This document shows, piece by piece, positions 34,558 through 44,007 of a stretch of 64,000 bases of DNA. This DNA comes from JANPIX01 sp031425195 (GTDB taxonomy: Bacteria; Pseudomonadota; Alphaproteobacteria; Rhodobacterales; Rhodobacteraceae). A program made the translations under genes and the position numbers. The stretch's first letter is position 1. Each line of letters begins with the position of its first letter. The stretch covers positions 229,792 to 293,791 of the forward strand of contig JANPIX010000001.1 of the NCBI GenBank assembly GCA_031425195.1, in the 5' to 3' direction. Below the pieces are notes generated by a model that made no database searches, was not told the DNA's origin, and worked only from the letters and a program-made list of their open reading frames with translations.

Positions 34558-36509
34558 TTCATCCGGTTTTCGATCAAGTCATCGACAACCGCAGGATCTG
34601 CCAGCGTCGAGGTATCCCCCAGCGCAGCAAAGTCGTTTTCGGCGATCTTGCGCAGGATGCGGCGCATGATCTTGCCCGAACGGGTTTTCGGCAGGCCGGG
34701 GGCCCACTGGATCAGATCCGGGCTGGCAATAGGGCCGATCTCGGTCCGCACCCACTTCACCAGATCCTTCCGAAGGGCCTCGGTCGGTTCCACGCCTTTC
34801 ATCAGCGTGACATAGGCATAGATGCCTTGCCCCTTGATATCATGCGGATATCCGACGACTGCCGCCTCGGCGACATCGGCATGGGCCACAAGCGCGCTTT
34901 CCACTTCGGCTGTACCCATCCGGTGGCCGCTGACGTTGATCACGTCATCCACGCGCCCGGTGATCCAGTAATAACCGTCGGCATCCCGCCGGCAGCCGTC
35001 ACCCGTGAAATAGTAGCCCTTGTACTGGCTGAAATACGCCTCTTCGAACCGCGCGTGATCACCCCACAAGGTGCGCATCTGCCCCGGCCAACTGTCCGCA
35101 AGGCACAACACGCCTTCGGTTTCGGTTTCGGTCTGCACCACGCCCGTCGCGGCATCCAGAACCTTTGGCACAACCCCATAGAATGGCAGCGTCGCCGACC
35201 CCGGCTTTTGCCCGATGGCACCCGGCAATGGGGTGATGATATGCCCCCCCGTTTCCGTCTGCCAGAACGTGTCCACGATGGGGCAACGCCCCTTGCCCAC
35301 ATGAATGTTGTACCAGTTCCACGCCTCGGGGTTGATCGGTTCGCCCACCGATCCCAGCAACTTCAGACTGCTCAGATCATGCCCCTCCACCCACTGCGGC
35401 CCAAGGCCCATCAGGGCGCGGATGGCTGTCGGTGCGGTGTAGAACTGCGAAACCCTGTGCTTGGCGATTACCTGCCAGAACCGTCCCGCATCCGGAAAGG
35501 TCGGCACGCCCTCGAACATCAGGGTCGTGGCCCCGTTCGCCAGCGGGCCATAGATGATATAACTGTGCCCTGTGACCCAGCCCACATCCGCCGTGCACCA
35601 GAACACGTCGCCGTCGTGATAGTCGAAGGTCAACTGATGCGTCATCGCCGCATAGACAAGATAGCCGCCGCTGGTGTGCACCACACCCTTCGGCTTGCCC
35701 GTCGATCCGCTGGTGTAAAGGATGAAAAGCGGGTCTTCGGCATTCATCTCTTCAGGCGGACAGACAGGCGACGCTGCGGCCATTTCTGCCTTGGCGTCCA
35801 GATCGCGCCCCTCGATCCAGGTGGTCTGGCTGCCCGTGTGCTTGACCACAAGGCATTTGACCCTGTCACTGCAATGCAGCAGGGCCGCATCCGTATTCGC
35901 CTTCAATCCCGTGGCCTTGCCACCGCGCGGGCCGTAATCCGCCGTGATCACCATTTCCGCGCCGCAGTCGTTGATCCGGTTGGCCAGCGCATCCGGCGAA
36001 AAACCACCGAATACGACAGAGTGGATTGCCCCGATGCGCGCGCACGCCAGCATGGCATAGGCCGCCTCGGGGATCATCGGCATGTACATGACGACGCGGT
36101 GGCCGCGTTTCACCCCGTGCGCCTTCAGAACGTTGGCCATGCGGCAGGTCTGGTCATGCAGTTCGGCATAGGTGATGTGCCGGGCCGGTGTCGACGGATC
36201 ATCCGGTTCCCAGATGATGGCGGTCTGCTGGGCGCGGGCGGGCAGATGGCGGTCGATACAATTTGCGCTGACGTTCAGCGTGCCGTCCTCGAACCACTTG
36301 ATCGACACGGCCCCCGGTTCGAACGACGTGTTCTTGACCCGTGTGTAAGGCTTGACCCAGTCGATCCGCTTTCCTTCGGCCCCCCAGAACGCGTCAGGAT
36401 CAGCCACCGATGCGGCATAATCGCGCGCATATCCCGCCGCATCGACATGCGCGCCGGCGACAAAATCCGCCGACGCAGCATGAACGACGGACGCTTGCAT
36501 TTCCGACAT
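34548..36509 (-). CDS. acs: Acetyl-CoA synthetase (acetate-CoA ligase)
   Basis: Activates acetate to acetyl-CoA via acetyl-AMP. The 653-residue ANL-superfamily enzyme has the adenylation P-loop YTSGSTGKPKG near residue 260-270, DTFWQTETGGHI, YYFTGDG and the C-terminal PKTRSGKIMRR, whose Lys is the known acetylation-regulated catalytic residue. ATG 36509 is preceded by GGGGGC; the frame is open to 36560 but the family starts here. It heads an acs-transporter transcript. With mch elsewhere in the window it fits growth on acetate through the ethylmalonyl-CoA pathway. Confidence 0.98.
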   Translation of the reverse strand: MSEMQASVVHAASADFVAGAHVDAAGYARDYAASVADPDAFWGAEGKRIDWVKPYTRVKNTSFEPGAVSIKWFEDGTLNVSANCIDRHLPARAQQTAIIWEPDDPSTPARHITYAELHDQTCRMANVLKAHGVKRGHRVVMYMPMIPEAAYAMLACARIGAIHSVVFGGFSPDALANRINDCGAEMVITADYGPRGGKATGLKANTDAALLHCSDRVKCLVVKHTGSQTTWIEGRDLDAKAEMAAASPVCPPEEMNAEDPLFILYTSGSTGKPKGVVHTSGGYLVYAAMTHQLTFDYHDGDVFWCTADVGWVTGHSYIIYGPLANGATTLMFEGVPTFPDAGRFWQVIAKHRVSQFYTAPTAIRALMGLGPQWVEGHDLSSLKLLGSVGEPINPEAWNWYNIHVGKGRCPIVDTFWQTETGGHIITPLPGAIGQKPGSATLPFYGVVPKVLDAATGVVQTETETEGVLCLADSWPGQMRTLWGDHARFEEAYFSQYKGYYFTGDGCRRDADGYYWITGRVDDVINVSGHRMGTAEVESALVAHADVAEAAVVGYPHDIKGQGIYAYVTLMKGVEPTEALRKDLVKWVRTEIGPIASPDLIQWAPGLPKTRSGKIMRRILRKIAENDFAALGDTSTLADPAVVDDLIENRMNRG

Positions 36510-36864
36510 GGACAGCCCCCCCGAACCGACGCCCCGGATTTGCTCCCGGACGCTCCGCATTTTTCCTTTCGCAGCATACTAAGTCTGAGAGTCAAATCAA
36601 CAATAACTGCCTAATTTTTAACATATTTTTGGTAAAGTTATTTACTACTACGTTGTGAAATCTGTAAACCCTGTAAAAGTGACACTGGGGGCAAGGGCTC
36701 CATCGCAGGATGCGCGCGGCGGCGCGCTACATCTTCAAGTCTGCCCCGCGCCGCGATGCGGGCCCCATGTCGGATGGTGTTGAACAAATGCCGGGTCCGG
36801 TGATTCCCGTGGCCGGGACGCCACGCCTGCACTAAGATCCCGCCGTCCAGCAAAAGGTGCCGCT
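36510..36864. other. Intergenic region between divergent acs and PPOX genes
   Basis: A 355-bp gap without a gene. Its acs-proximal half (about 36570-36680) is strikingly AT-rich against a high-GC background and contains the putative acs promoter. The distal half (36690-36860) is GC-rich again and holds no convincing reading frame or hairpin. Confidence 0.6.
36573..36600 (-). promoter_or_regulatory. Putative acs promoter
   Basis: On the reverse strand TTGATT (36600-36595), a 16-bp spacer and TATGCT (36578-36573) lie 63 bp upstream of the acs start inside the AT-rich block. Acs genes are commonly regulated by carbon source; no known operator is recognised here. Confidence 0.45.
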
Positions 36865-37356
36865 CTGACCGAACGCCGTGATCCCTTTGCCAATGCCGAC
36901 AACGCGGCCCGTACCTTGGCCCAGTCAATCCTGACCACCGCCCGCTTTGCCAGCCTTGCCGTCATTGACCCTGCGACGGGCGGCCCCGGCATCAGTCGGA
37001 TCGCCTTTGCAATTGATGAAAAGGGCTGCCCGCTGACACTGATCTCGTCGCTCGCGGCGCATCACGCGGCGCTTAGGGCGAACCCCGATGCCGCGGTAAT
37101 GGTCGGCGAACCGGGGGCAAAGGGCGATCCGCTGACCCACCCGCGCCTGATGGTGAACGTTCGCGCGCAGTTCGTCGAACGCGGAACGACAGGCCACCCG
37201 GCCCTTCGGGCACAATATCTGTCACAGCAACCCAAGGCCGCCCTTTACATCGACTTTGCCGATTTCGATCTGGTTCTTCTCGTCCCGCAGTCCGCCGTCC
37301 TGAACGGCGGGTTCGGCCGCGCATGGCGCATGACAGCGCAAGACCTTGGTGCATAG
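36865..37356 (+). CDS. Pyridoxamine 5'-phosphate oxidase-fold (HugZ-like) protein
   Basis: A split-barrel FMN-binding fold protein of the PPOX/HugZ type, perhaps binding flavin, F420 or haem. Family features are TARFASLAVIDPATGGPGISRIAF, LISSLAAHHAAL (phosphate contacts) and YIDFADFDLVLL. The reading frame continues upstream of the first near-cognate start at 36916 (TTG): a CTG at 36865, 5 nt after AAAAGGTG, would begin LTERRDPFANADNAARTLA, which resembles the usual N terminus of this family. I therefore annotate 36865 (163 residues) and flag the start as unusual. Confidence 0.75.
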   Translation: MTERRDPFANADNAARTLAQSILTTARFASLAVIDPATGGPGISRIAFAIDEKGCPLTLISSLAAHHAALRANPDAAVMVGEPGAKGDPLTHPRLMVNVRAQFVERGTTGHPALRAQYLSQQPKAALYIDFADFDLVLLVPQSAVLNGGFGRAWRMTAQDLGA

Positions 37357-37391
37357 CGAAAGGGCGGCCCAGCAGGACCGCCCCCGTCTGT

Positions 37392-39680
37392 TCAGTTCGG
37401 CACGTCGCACCGCAACGTGACCCAGGCCTTGCCCTTCACGTCAACCGGCCAGCGCAGGTTGATGCGGTCATTGCCGGTGCCCTGCAGCACCTGCACAAAC
37501 GGTTGATCAAACCGCTGCGCGTCGGCGGGTGTGGTTACGGCCCCTTCGGGCACCACCGCCGTCACTGTGCGCGCCCAACTGCCAAACGGCAGGAAGGACG
37601 ACCCGTTCACTGCCCATGTCTGCGCCGCAGTATTCTGTTCATGTGATACGCTTACCGGATTGATCGCGATATTCGTGACACCGTTGAAGGTGTTCGCGTC
37701 GAAAACCACATTGCGCATCCGGCCAAAATCCAGCCCCGCCGTCGAGGTATCCACTTTTTCAACCCGGTCGATGGTGGCATTGATCGTGCGGAACGTGTTG
37801 CCGACCACGCTCAGCCCGTTGATGAAATGCCCCGGCCCGCGCGGACGCACCACAAGCCACCGGAACGCCGCCGACACATCGTTTGCCGTGAAGATGTTGG
37901 CGTTCAACGTCAATCCCCCAAACGAAAATTCGTTTGCGAACTCCGGTTCGGCATCATGTTCGTTCGACCATTCGATGGAACAGTTGTCGATGTAGTTGCC
38001 TGTCATCAGCGACTTGGTGTTCGTCAGCGTAAAGATCACCCCCGGCAGGCGAACACCGTTCGACTGGTCATCACCCTGGAAAAAGTGGTTGCCGATCAGC
38101 ATGTTGCCCGATCCCCCCACAACCGCAAAATGGGCAAATCGCACGATCCTGTTGTCGCGCAGCTTGGTATCGTTTGCGTTGATGTTCAGGGCGATTGTCG
38201 TGCGGTCCTGCGCGGGCAACGCCTGTTCATCCGACAGGAACTGACAGCGGTCCACAAACATCCCCTGACACCCGATCCCGGTTGAGGTCAGGCCCCTGTC
38301 CTTTGGACGGTTCACCACGGAATCGGCCAACCGGAACGTCAGCCCGTCCCGGGCAAGCATGATGGCGCTGCAAATGCCGTTGCAGCCCAGTTCCATATCC
38401 ATCACCTCGAACCGGCTCAGCAAATCGAACCCGCTGAAGTCGAGCAGATATCTGTACCGGCTGAAGGTGAATGTCCGCGTGCCGCCACCGCCCCAAAGCG
38501 CCTGGCTCAAGGTCACCGTCCCGGCCCCCACGTTCTTCGACGTGACATAAACCTCACGCCCCACGCCTGTGCCGCTCAGCCGCGCGCCGACGGGGATGTT
38601 GGCGACATTCGCCACAGCGGTCAGTTGCTTGGGATTGCCCACCGAATAGGTGGCAACCGACGTGACAACTGTTGTCGTCCAGCCCGACCCCGCCACCGCG
38701 TTCAACTGACCATTGCGCAAAACCCGCCGCTGGGCAAAGGCCGTCAACCCCGAAATGGCGGCCACATCCACCGGCGCGGTCAGATCAACCCGCCGGCCGC
38801 TCAGATCAAAGGCCACATGGTCGGTGAAATAGAACAGGGCTGCCAATCCACGCCGAAACCCCTCCGCCTCGGTGCCAAACGCAGCGGTATAGGTGTTGAG
38901 ATCGTAGTTCCGCGTGCACGCCAGCCGCATCGCCGCTGGCATCGTCACCGTGCCCTCGAACCGCACCTCACTGGCCAGTGTGACATTGGCATTCAGATAA
39001 TAGGTGCCCGCCGACACCAGAATGGTCCGCCCGTCCGCCGCCGCATCCGCCGCCGCAAAGGCAGCGGCGTCATTGGCAATGCCGTTCCCGATTGCGCCGT
39101 AATCGCGGACGTCCACCACATCGATCATGTTGCGGTGGAACACATCGGTCACATCCTCGATGGTGAAATCATCGATCCGCACCACGCCACCACTCGCCCC
39201 GGTCAGGTCCAGCCCGAAATGCCCATAAACCGGCTCGGTGCCCCACACCATGTCCACGCCCTGCCGGTTCCCCGACCCGATGATCGCACTGATCGTCACG
39301 ACCTGCCCATAGGTCGTCAGCGTGACCGAAGGCCCGGTGGCGGGCACCGTCCCCACGTTGGTTCCGTTCGACCGCGCCGCATAACCCGCAATTCTGACAG
39401 AAGGAAGATTGCCCGAAACCGCCTTGATCCGGGTTGTCACGCGCAGATACAGCCCCGGTTCCAGCGGCGTCTGCCCCTTGGACCGAAGCCGTTGCACAGA
39501 CTCGTTCTTCTGCAATTCCAGACAGCCGCCGAAATCCTGATCCGCAGGCACAAGCGCCGCATTCGCCTGCCCTTGGTAACTGGCCGATGCCGGCGTGCCG
39601 TCTTCGCGTGACCACAGGCTCAGCCCTGCCGAAAACGCCGGTGGCATCAGAACCAGACCGTCGGTGATTGCTTTGTTCAT
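37392..39680 (-). CDS. Right-handed beta-helix protein, glycosyl hydrolase 28-related
   Basis: A 762-residue protein with a pectate-lyase-like beta-helix. It begins with NKAITDGLVLMPPAFSAGLSLWSREDGTP, an N terminus I associate with Rhodobacterales proteins annotated as glycosyl hydrolase family 28-related. An N-terminal carbohydrate-binding-like domain (about 20-185) leads into VDVRDYGAIGNGIANDAAAFAAADAAADGRTILV, the classic pectate-lyase 3 entry, then many parallel-strand repeats. No signal peptide. Known relatives are tail or head-spike proteins of phages and gene transfer agents; this link is inference. ATG 39680 matches the conserved start. Confidence 0.75.
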   Translation of the reverse strand: MNKAITDGLVLMPPAFSAGLSLWSREDGTPASASYQGQANAALVPADQDFGGCLELQKNESVQRLRSKGQTPLEPGLYLRVTTRIKAVSGNLPSVRIAGYAARSNGTNVGTVPATGPSVTLTTYGQVVTISAIIGSGNRQGVDMVWGTEPVYGHFGLDLTGASGGVVRIDDFTIEDVTDVFHRNMIDVVDVRDYGAIGNGIANDAAAFAAADAAADGRTILVSAGTYYLNANVTLASEVRFEGTVTMPAAMRLACTRNYDLNTYTAAFGTEAEGFRRGLAALFYFTDHVAFDLSGRRVDLTAPVDVAAISGLTAFAQRRVLRNGQLNAVAGSGWTTTVVTSVATYSVGNPKQLTAVANVANIPVGARLSGTGVGREVYVTSKNVGAGTVTLSQALWGGGGTRTFTFSRYRYLLDFSGFDLLSRFEVMDMELGCNGICSAIMLARDGLTFRLADSVVNRPKDRGLTSTGIGCQGMFVDRCQFLSDEQALPAQDRTTIALNINANDTKLRDNRIVRFAHFAVVGGSGNMLIGNHFFQGDDQSNGVRLPGVIFTLTNTKSLMTGNYIDNCSIEWSNEHDAEPEFANEFSFGGLTLNANIFTANDVSAAFRWLVVRPRGPGHFINGLSVVGNTFRTINATIDRVEKVDTSTAGLDFGRMRNVVFDANTFNGVTNIAINPVSVSHEQNTAAQTWAVNGSSFLPFGSWARTVTAVVPEGAVTTPADAQRFDQPFVQVLQGTGNDRINLRWPVDVKGKAWVTLRCDVPN

Positions 39681-39785
39681 GTCGCGTGACCCATCCATCA
39701 AACCGCCCGCGCAACCGGAATATCCGGTCCGCAATGGCACATGATGTAGGCAACCCTGCTTAACGCAGGCTTGGGGCAACGCGCG

Positions 39786-40190
39786 CTAGGCGCCGACCCC
39801 TGCTTCAGGCAACAACTGAACACCGTTGATCTGCCATCCGTCGGGCGTCTCGATCATCTGATAGTCCAGAAGATGCGTGCGCCCGGCCTGATCCGTGACC
39901 ATGACGCGCTGCCACAGGTTCCCCGCCACTTCACGCAGTTCGAGCATCCGCACATCGGCAGGATTGTTCACCATCGGGTATCCCTGCGCCACCATCGCGC
40001 CGAAATTCTCGGGCGTGCCAAACACCCCCTTGATGAAAGGCGAGGCAAAGTTGAACGCCCGGGCATCATCATCGGCCCGGAACGCCTCCATCTGCCCGTT
40101 GATCGTGGCAGCAATTCCCGCCTGATCCTGGGCCATCACCGGCGCGGCAAAAACCACCGCCACCACAGTCGCAAACATCGTCATACGCAT
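39786..40190 (-). CDS. DUF4864 family exported protein
   Basis: A 134-residue exported protein (signal peptide residues 1-20, ending APVMAQ) of the DUF4864 family, an NTF2-like small fold with QMEAFRADDDARAFNFASP and the ending GWQINGVQLL. ATG 40190 has GGGG 8 nt upstream; the open frame begins at a TTG 6 nt earlier. It lies 105 bp upstream of the beta-helix gene on the same strand. Function unknown. Confidence 0.82.
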   Translation of the reverse strand: MRMTMFATVVAVVFAAPVMAQDQAGIAATINGQMEAFRADDDARAFNFASPFIKGVFGTPENFGAMVAQGYPMVNNPADVRMLELREVAGNLWQRVMVTDQAGRTHLLDYQMIETPDGWQINGVQLLPEAGVGA

Positions 40191-40278
40191 AGGCAAACCC
40201 CTTGGCTGACGTCCCCAGTGAAAAGGTTAGGCCAGATCAGGATTTTGTCAAACAGCGGAAATGGAAACGCGGGTCGCG

Positions 40279-41850
40279 TTACGCGCCCGCCAGCTTCGCC
40301 TCGATCAGCCCAATCGTCTCCGCCACCCCATAAAGGGCGATGAATCCGCCAAACCGGGGGCCTTGCGATGCGCCCAGAAGCACTTCGTACATGGCGGTGA
40401 ACCAGTCGCGCAGCGGCTCGAACCCATGCTCCGTACCGACGGCAAATACCATCGTCTGCAGCGCCTCGGCGTCCAGCCCGCCGTCCCATGCCCTCAGCCG
40501 GCCAACCAGATCTTCCATCGCCGCGCGTTCCTTGTCGTTCGGCGCGCGGAACACCCGTGTCGGGGCCACGAAATCATCGAAATACCGCAGCGCGAAACCC
40601 GCCGCCGCATCAAGATCGGGGTTCGCCTCGGGGCTCGCCTCCGGCGCATAACGCTGAATGAACCCCCACAGCCCCGCCTTGTCCTTGGCCCCCGCAACCG
40701 AAGCAAGGTTCAACAGCATCGCAAACGGCACCACCATTTTCGATACCGGCGGCTTGCCGTGATGGATGTGCCAGACCGGGTTGTTCACCTGCCCGTCCGC
40801 ATCCTGCGAGGCATAGGCGCGCAACTGTTGATGATAGTCGTCAACCGCCTTGGGGATCACATCGAAATGCATCCGCTTGGCCGTCTTGGGCTTTTGATAC
40901 ATGAAATACGACAGACTTTCCGTCGCCGCGTAGGTCAGCCATTCGTCGATGGTCAGACCATTGCCCTTTGACTTGCTGATCTTCTGGCCATGTTCATCCA
41001 GAAACAACTCGTACGAATAATGGTTCGGCTTGCGCCCCCCCAGCACTTCGCAAATGCCGTCATAGATCGGCGTGTTGGTGCTGTGGTCCTTGCCGTACAT
41101 TTCAAAGTCCACCCCCAGCGCAGCCCAGCGCGCCCCGAAATCGGGCTTCCATTGCAGTTTGACCTGCCCCCCCGTCACTGGCAGCGTCCATTCCCGCCCG
41201 TCGGCGTCGTCGAACGTGATCGTCGCTTCTTTCGGATCGACATGCTTGATCGGCACATACAGAACCCGCCCGGTTTCCGGATGGATCGGTAAAAAACACG
41301 AATAGGTCTGCTGCCGTTCTTCGCGCAGGCTGGCCAGCATGATCGCCATGATCGCGTCATAACGTTCACAGGCCAACCGCAGCGTATCGTCAAACTGGCC
41401 CGACCGGTAGAATTCGGTCGCGCTGATGAATTCGTATTCAAACCCGAACGTATCCAGAAACCGCCGCAACATGGCGTTTTTGTGATCGCCGAATGACGGG
41501 TATTCGCCGTAAGGGTCCGGCACCGACGTCAGCGGCATCTGCATGAATTGGCGCAGCATTTCGGGTTGCGGCACGTTTTCTGGAACCTTTCGCATCCCGT
41601 CCACATCGTCCGAAAAACAGATCAGCCGCGTGGGAATGTCGCTGATTAATTCGAACGCGCGACGGATCATCGTGGTCCGCGCCACCTCGCCAAACGTCCC
41701 GATATGCGGAAGTCCCGACGGCCCATAGCCGGTTTCGAAAAGCACATAGCCCTTTGTCGCAGCCCCGTCTTCGGCCCGTTTCAAAAGCGCCCGCGCCTCT
41801 TCAAAAGGCCAGGCTTTCGACTTCATCGCAGCATCGCGCAGGGCAGACAT
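40279..41850 (-). CDS. lysK: Lysine--tRNA ligase, class I
   Basis: Charges tRNA(Lys) with lysine. The 523-residue enzyme is of the archaeal-type class I LysRS used by most alphaproteobacteria instead of class II LysS. HIGH-like motif GLPHIGTFGE lies near residue 45, and KISKSKGNG (KMSKS) near 290. The start at ATG 41850 is the family start MSALRDAAMKSKAWPF; upstream frame to 41952 is spurious. The gene is divergent from the TerB-like gene, 118 bp apart. Confidence 0.97.
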   Translation of the reverse strand: MSALRDAAMKSKAWPFEEARALLKRAEDGAATKGYVLFETGYGPSGLPHIGTFGEVARTTMIRRAFELISDIPTRLICFSDDVDGMRKVPENVPQPEMLRQFMQMPLTSVPDPYGEYPSFGDHKNAMLRRFLDTFGFEYEFISATEFYRSGQFDDTLRLACERYDAIMAIMLASLREERQQTYSCFLPIHPETGRVLYVPIKHVDPKEATITFDDADGREWTLPVTGGQVKLQWKPDFGARWAALGVDFEMYGKDHSTNTPIYDGICEVLGGRKPNHYSYELFLDEHGQKISKSKGNGLTIDEWLTYAATESLSYFMYQKPKTAKRMHFDVIPKAVDDYHQQLRAYASQDADGQVNNPVWHIHHGKPPVSKMVVPFAMLLNLASVAGAKDKAGLWGFIQRYAPEASPEANPDLDAAAGFALRYFDDFVAPTRVFRAPNDKERAAMEDLVGRLRAWDGGLDAEALQTMVFAVGTEHGFEPLRDWFTAMYEVLLGASQGPRFGGFIALYGVAETIGLIEAKLAGA

Positions 41851-41968
41851 GGGGGCTAATCCTTGAACATCCGGCGAAAACATATCGCCTTCGCAGGCCG
41901 ACCTCCTATTGCCCACCGGCCCGCCCGTCAATAATCTGCAACTCTTCATCACCCAAAGGACGTGTATC

Positions 41969-42394
41969 TTGGATCAGCCTCTTCCCGCGCCGCTTTCCCC
42001 TCAGGACGCTCTGGTGGCCGTGATGATCGCGGTGTCGGCGTCCGACGAACAGATCCGCACCGCCGAACTGGTGGCGATCCAGCGCATCGTGAACCACCTG
42101 CCCGTGTTCGCCGAATACGACGGTGATCGCCTGCGCCGGGTGGCGCAAACCGTGTTCGATCTGTTCGAGGATGAAGACGGCCTCGCCGCCCTGTTCGGCC
42201 TGATCCGCGCCGCCCTGCCAGAACGCATGTATGAAACCGCCTACGCGCTCGCCTGCGACGTCGCCTCGGCAGACGTGAACCTGCGCGACATCGAACTGCG
42301 CATGCTCGAAGAGATCCGCGAAGAACTCAACATCGACAGACTGCACGCCGCCGCCATCGAATGGGGCGCCCGCGCCCGTCACCTGCGGTTGTGA
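41969..42394 (+). CDS. TerB-like tellurite-resistance family protein
   Basis: A 141-residue all-helical TerB-like protein (DALVAVMIAVSASDEQIRTAELVAIQRI, then ADVNLRDIELRMLEEIREEL), with the two-lobed acidic repeat of TerB/DjlA-type domains that bind metal or membranes. Stand-alone TerB-like proteins rarely confer tellurite resistance and their role is unclear. I start at TTG 41969, spaced 8 nt from AAAGGA; the frame is open to TTG 41909 without a ribosome-binding site. Confidence 0.78.
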   Translation: MDQPLPAPLSPQDALVAVMIAVSASDEQIRTAELVAIQRIVNHLPVFAEYDGDRLRRVAQTVFDLFEDEDGLAALFGLIRAALPERMYETAYALACDVASADVNLRDIELRMLEEIREELNIDRLHAAAIEWGARARHLRL

Positions 42395-42516
42395 CGGGAC
42401 GGGCACTCGCCTGAGATGTGGAGGGCAAGTTCGGAAAGTGCCATTAAGCCCCTCAGCATGCCCTCATTCTGTTGTGGATATTTCCGATAAAGCCACATTT
42501 CTGTTCGACGCCTCTC

Positions 42517-44007
42517 TCACGCATCAAGCCCCGCCCACCGATCCACCAAGTTCCCCTGCAGCGTCCGGGCGCGCCGGTTCCATCCACCCCCCCCCGGCGG
42601 GTCCTCGCGTTCGTCCACGGTCAAGGCCGCCCGCCGTTCCAGATCGGCAGCGTAAATCGCAAAGGCCAGCACCCTGCCGACCGGCGGCTGGATGTATCCG
42701 ACCAGCCCCGACGCGAAATTCAGGGTCCCCGTCTTGGCCAGCACCCGAACCGGATGCCCCTTGATCACTTTACCCTCGGCATCCTTCATCCCCACGTCGC
42801 GCAACAAACCGGGCAAGGCACCGCCGCTGCCCCGGTCATTCCACGCCGCCTGCAACACCCTGACCATCGCGCCTGGGCTGATCGACGACCCGGCCCCCAG
42901 CCCGGAATGATCGACGAACTGCGCGCCAATCCCGTGCCGCGCGCCCAGCCAGCGCGTCATCGCGGAACCCGAAGCCGCGATGCCCCCCGCCCCCGATGCC
43001 GACAACCCCACCACCTCGGCTGTCAGGTTCGTCGAAAACCGCAACATGCTGCGCAGCATCGGGGCCAGGGGCACGCTGTCATTGCGGGCCATTTCTTCAG
43101 CCGCGGGTGTTTGCTGCACCAGTTCTGGCGCGGGCAGGCTGATCCCCTGCGCGCGGGCCAGTGTGCGAAACACCTCGGCTGCATAAAGCGCGGGCTGCCG
43201 CACCGGCAACCAGCGGCTGCCCCCCTTGCCCAAGGCGGCGCTTGCCACAGTCCATTCCTCGCGCAATCCCTGCCGCCCATAGGTGAACAGGGGCTGCGCC
43301 CGTTCCACCACGCGCACGTCAACCATCGCCACGGGCGGCACGAACCGCTGCCCCCGGGCGTCGGTGGTTGTCGTCCAGCCGTCGCTGTCCCGCTTCCACT
43401 CGAAATAGACGCGGTTGAAATTCAGGTTCAGGCCCGAAATCGCCGGATCATAGCCCACGAAATCCGGCTGTTCGGCGTCGATCCTGTCCACCGATGGCAG
43501 GGAACCCACAGCCACAAGGAACCGCCCGCCAACGCGCCGCAAACCGGTTGCGGCCAACCGCGCCACCAGATCGCCCAGCATGTCGGTGTCCAGAACCGGA
43601 TCGCCGGACCCGGCAAGGATCAGGTCGCCGTCAATTTCCCCTCCCGCAATGGGCCCCCCGCGCAACACTCGCGTGGCAAAGCGGTGGTCAGCCCCCAGCA
43701 TGGTCAGACCGTACAGGGTGGTGACAACCTTGGCCGTGCTGGCAGGCGGCATCGCCTCGTCGGGCAACCAGCTTTCCAGCACCTCGCCCGTCACCGCATC
43801 GGCGACGGCAAAGCCGGCGGTCCCCCCCAGTTTCGCCGCCGCCAGCAACGCGTCGGCATCCTGCGAAGCCCTCGCTTGCCGCCCGCCATCGCCCCGCCTG
43901 CGCGGCCGAAGGTCCAACGGCGGGCCATCGGCCAACACCGGCCCCGCCGCAATGCCGGCCAGCGCCCCCGCAATCAGCCCCCGCCGCGTCAGGTGCCACG
44001 ACGTCAT
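42517..44007 (-). CDS. dacB: D-alanyl-D-alanine carboxypeptidase/endopeptidase (PBP4 type)
   Basis: A class C low-molecular-weight penicillin-binding protein (496 residues) that trims or cleaves peptidoglycan peptides in the periplasm. The N terminus has RRGLIAGALAGIAAGPVLADG, a signal peptide with twin-arginine flavour. Catalytic motifs are S90-TAK (S-x-x-K), STN in RFSTNLTAE, and KTGTLN near the end. Its start overlaps the nadD stop by 4 bp (ATGA). Confidence 0.95.
   Translation of the reverse strand: MTSWHLTRRGLIAGALAGIAAGPVLADGPPLDLRPRRRGDGGRQARASQDADALLAAAKLGGTAGFAVADAVTGEVLESWLPDEAMPPASTAKVVTTLYGLTMLGADHRFATRVLRGGPIAGGEIDGDLILAGSGDPVLDTDMLGDLVARLAATGLRRVGGRFLVAVGSLPSVDRIDAEQPDFVGYDPAISGLNLNFNRVYFEWKRDSDGWTTTTDARGQRFVPPVAMVDVRVVERAQPLFTYGRQGLREEWTVASAALGKGGSRWLPVRQPALYAAEVFRTLARAQGISLPAPELVQQTPAAEEMARNDSVPLAPMLRSMLRFSTNLTAEVVGLSASGAGGIAASGSAMTRWLGARHGIGAQFVDHSGLGAGSSISPGAMVRVLQAAWNDRGSGGALPGLLRDVGMKDAEGKVIKGHPVRVLAKTGTLNFASGLVGYIQPPVGRVLAFAIYAADLERRAALTVDEREDPPGGGGWNRRARTLQGNLVDRWAGLDA

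Noticed and set aside
37361..37383. Stem GGGCGG...CCGCCC between PPOX-like and beta-helix genes as terminator
   Set aside because: Short stem with no T tract in either direction.
41909..42394. Longer TerB-like protein starting at TTG 41909
   Set aside because: No ribosome-binding site and the extra 20 residues do not resemble the family; TTG 41969 is better supported.
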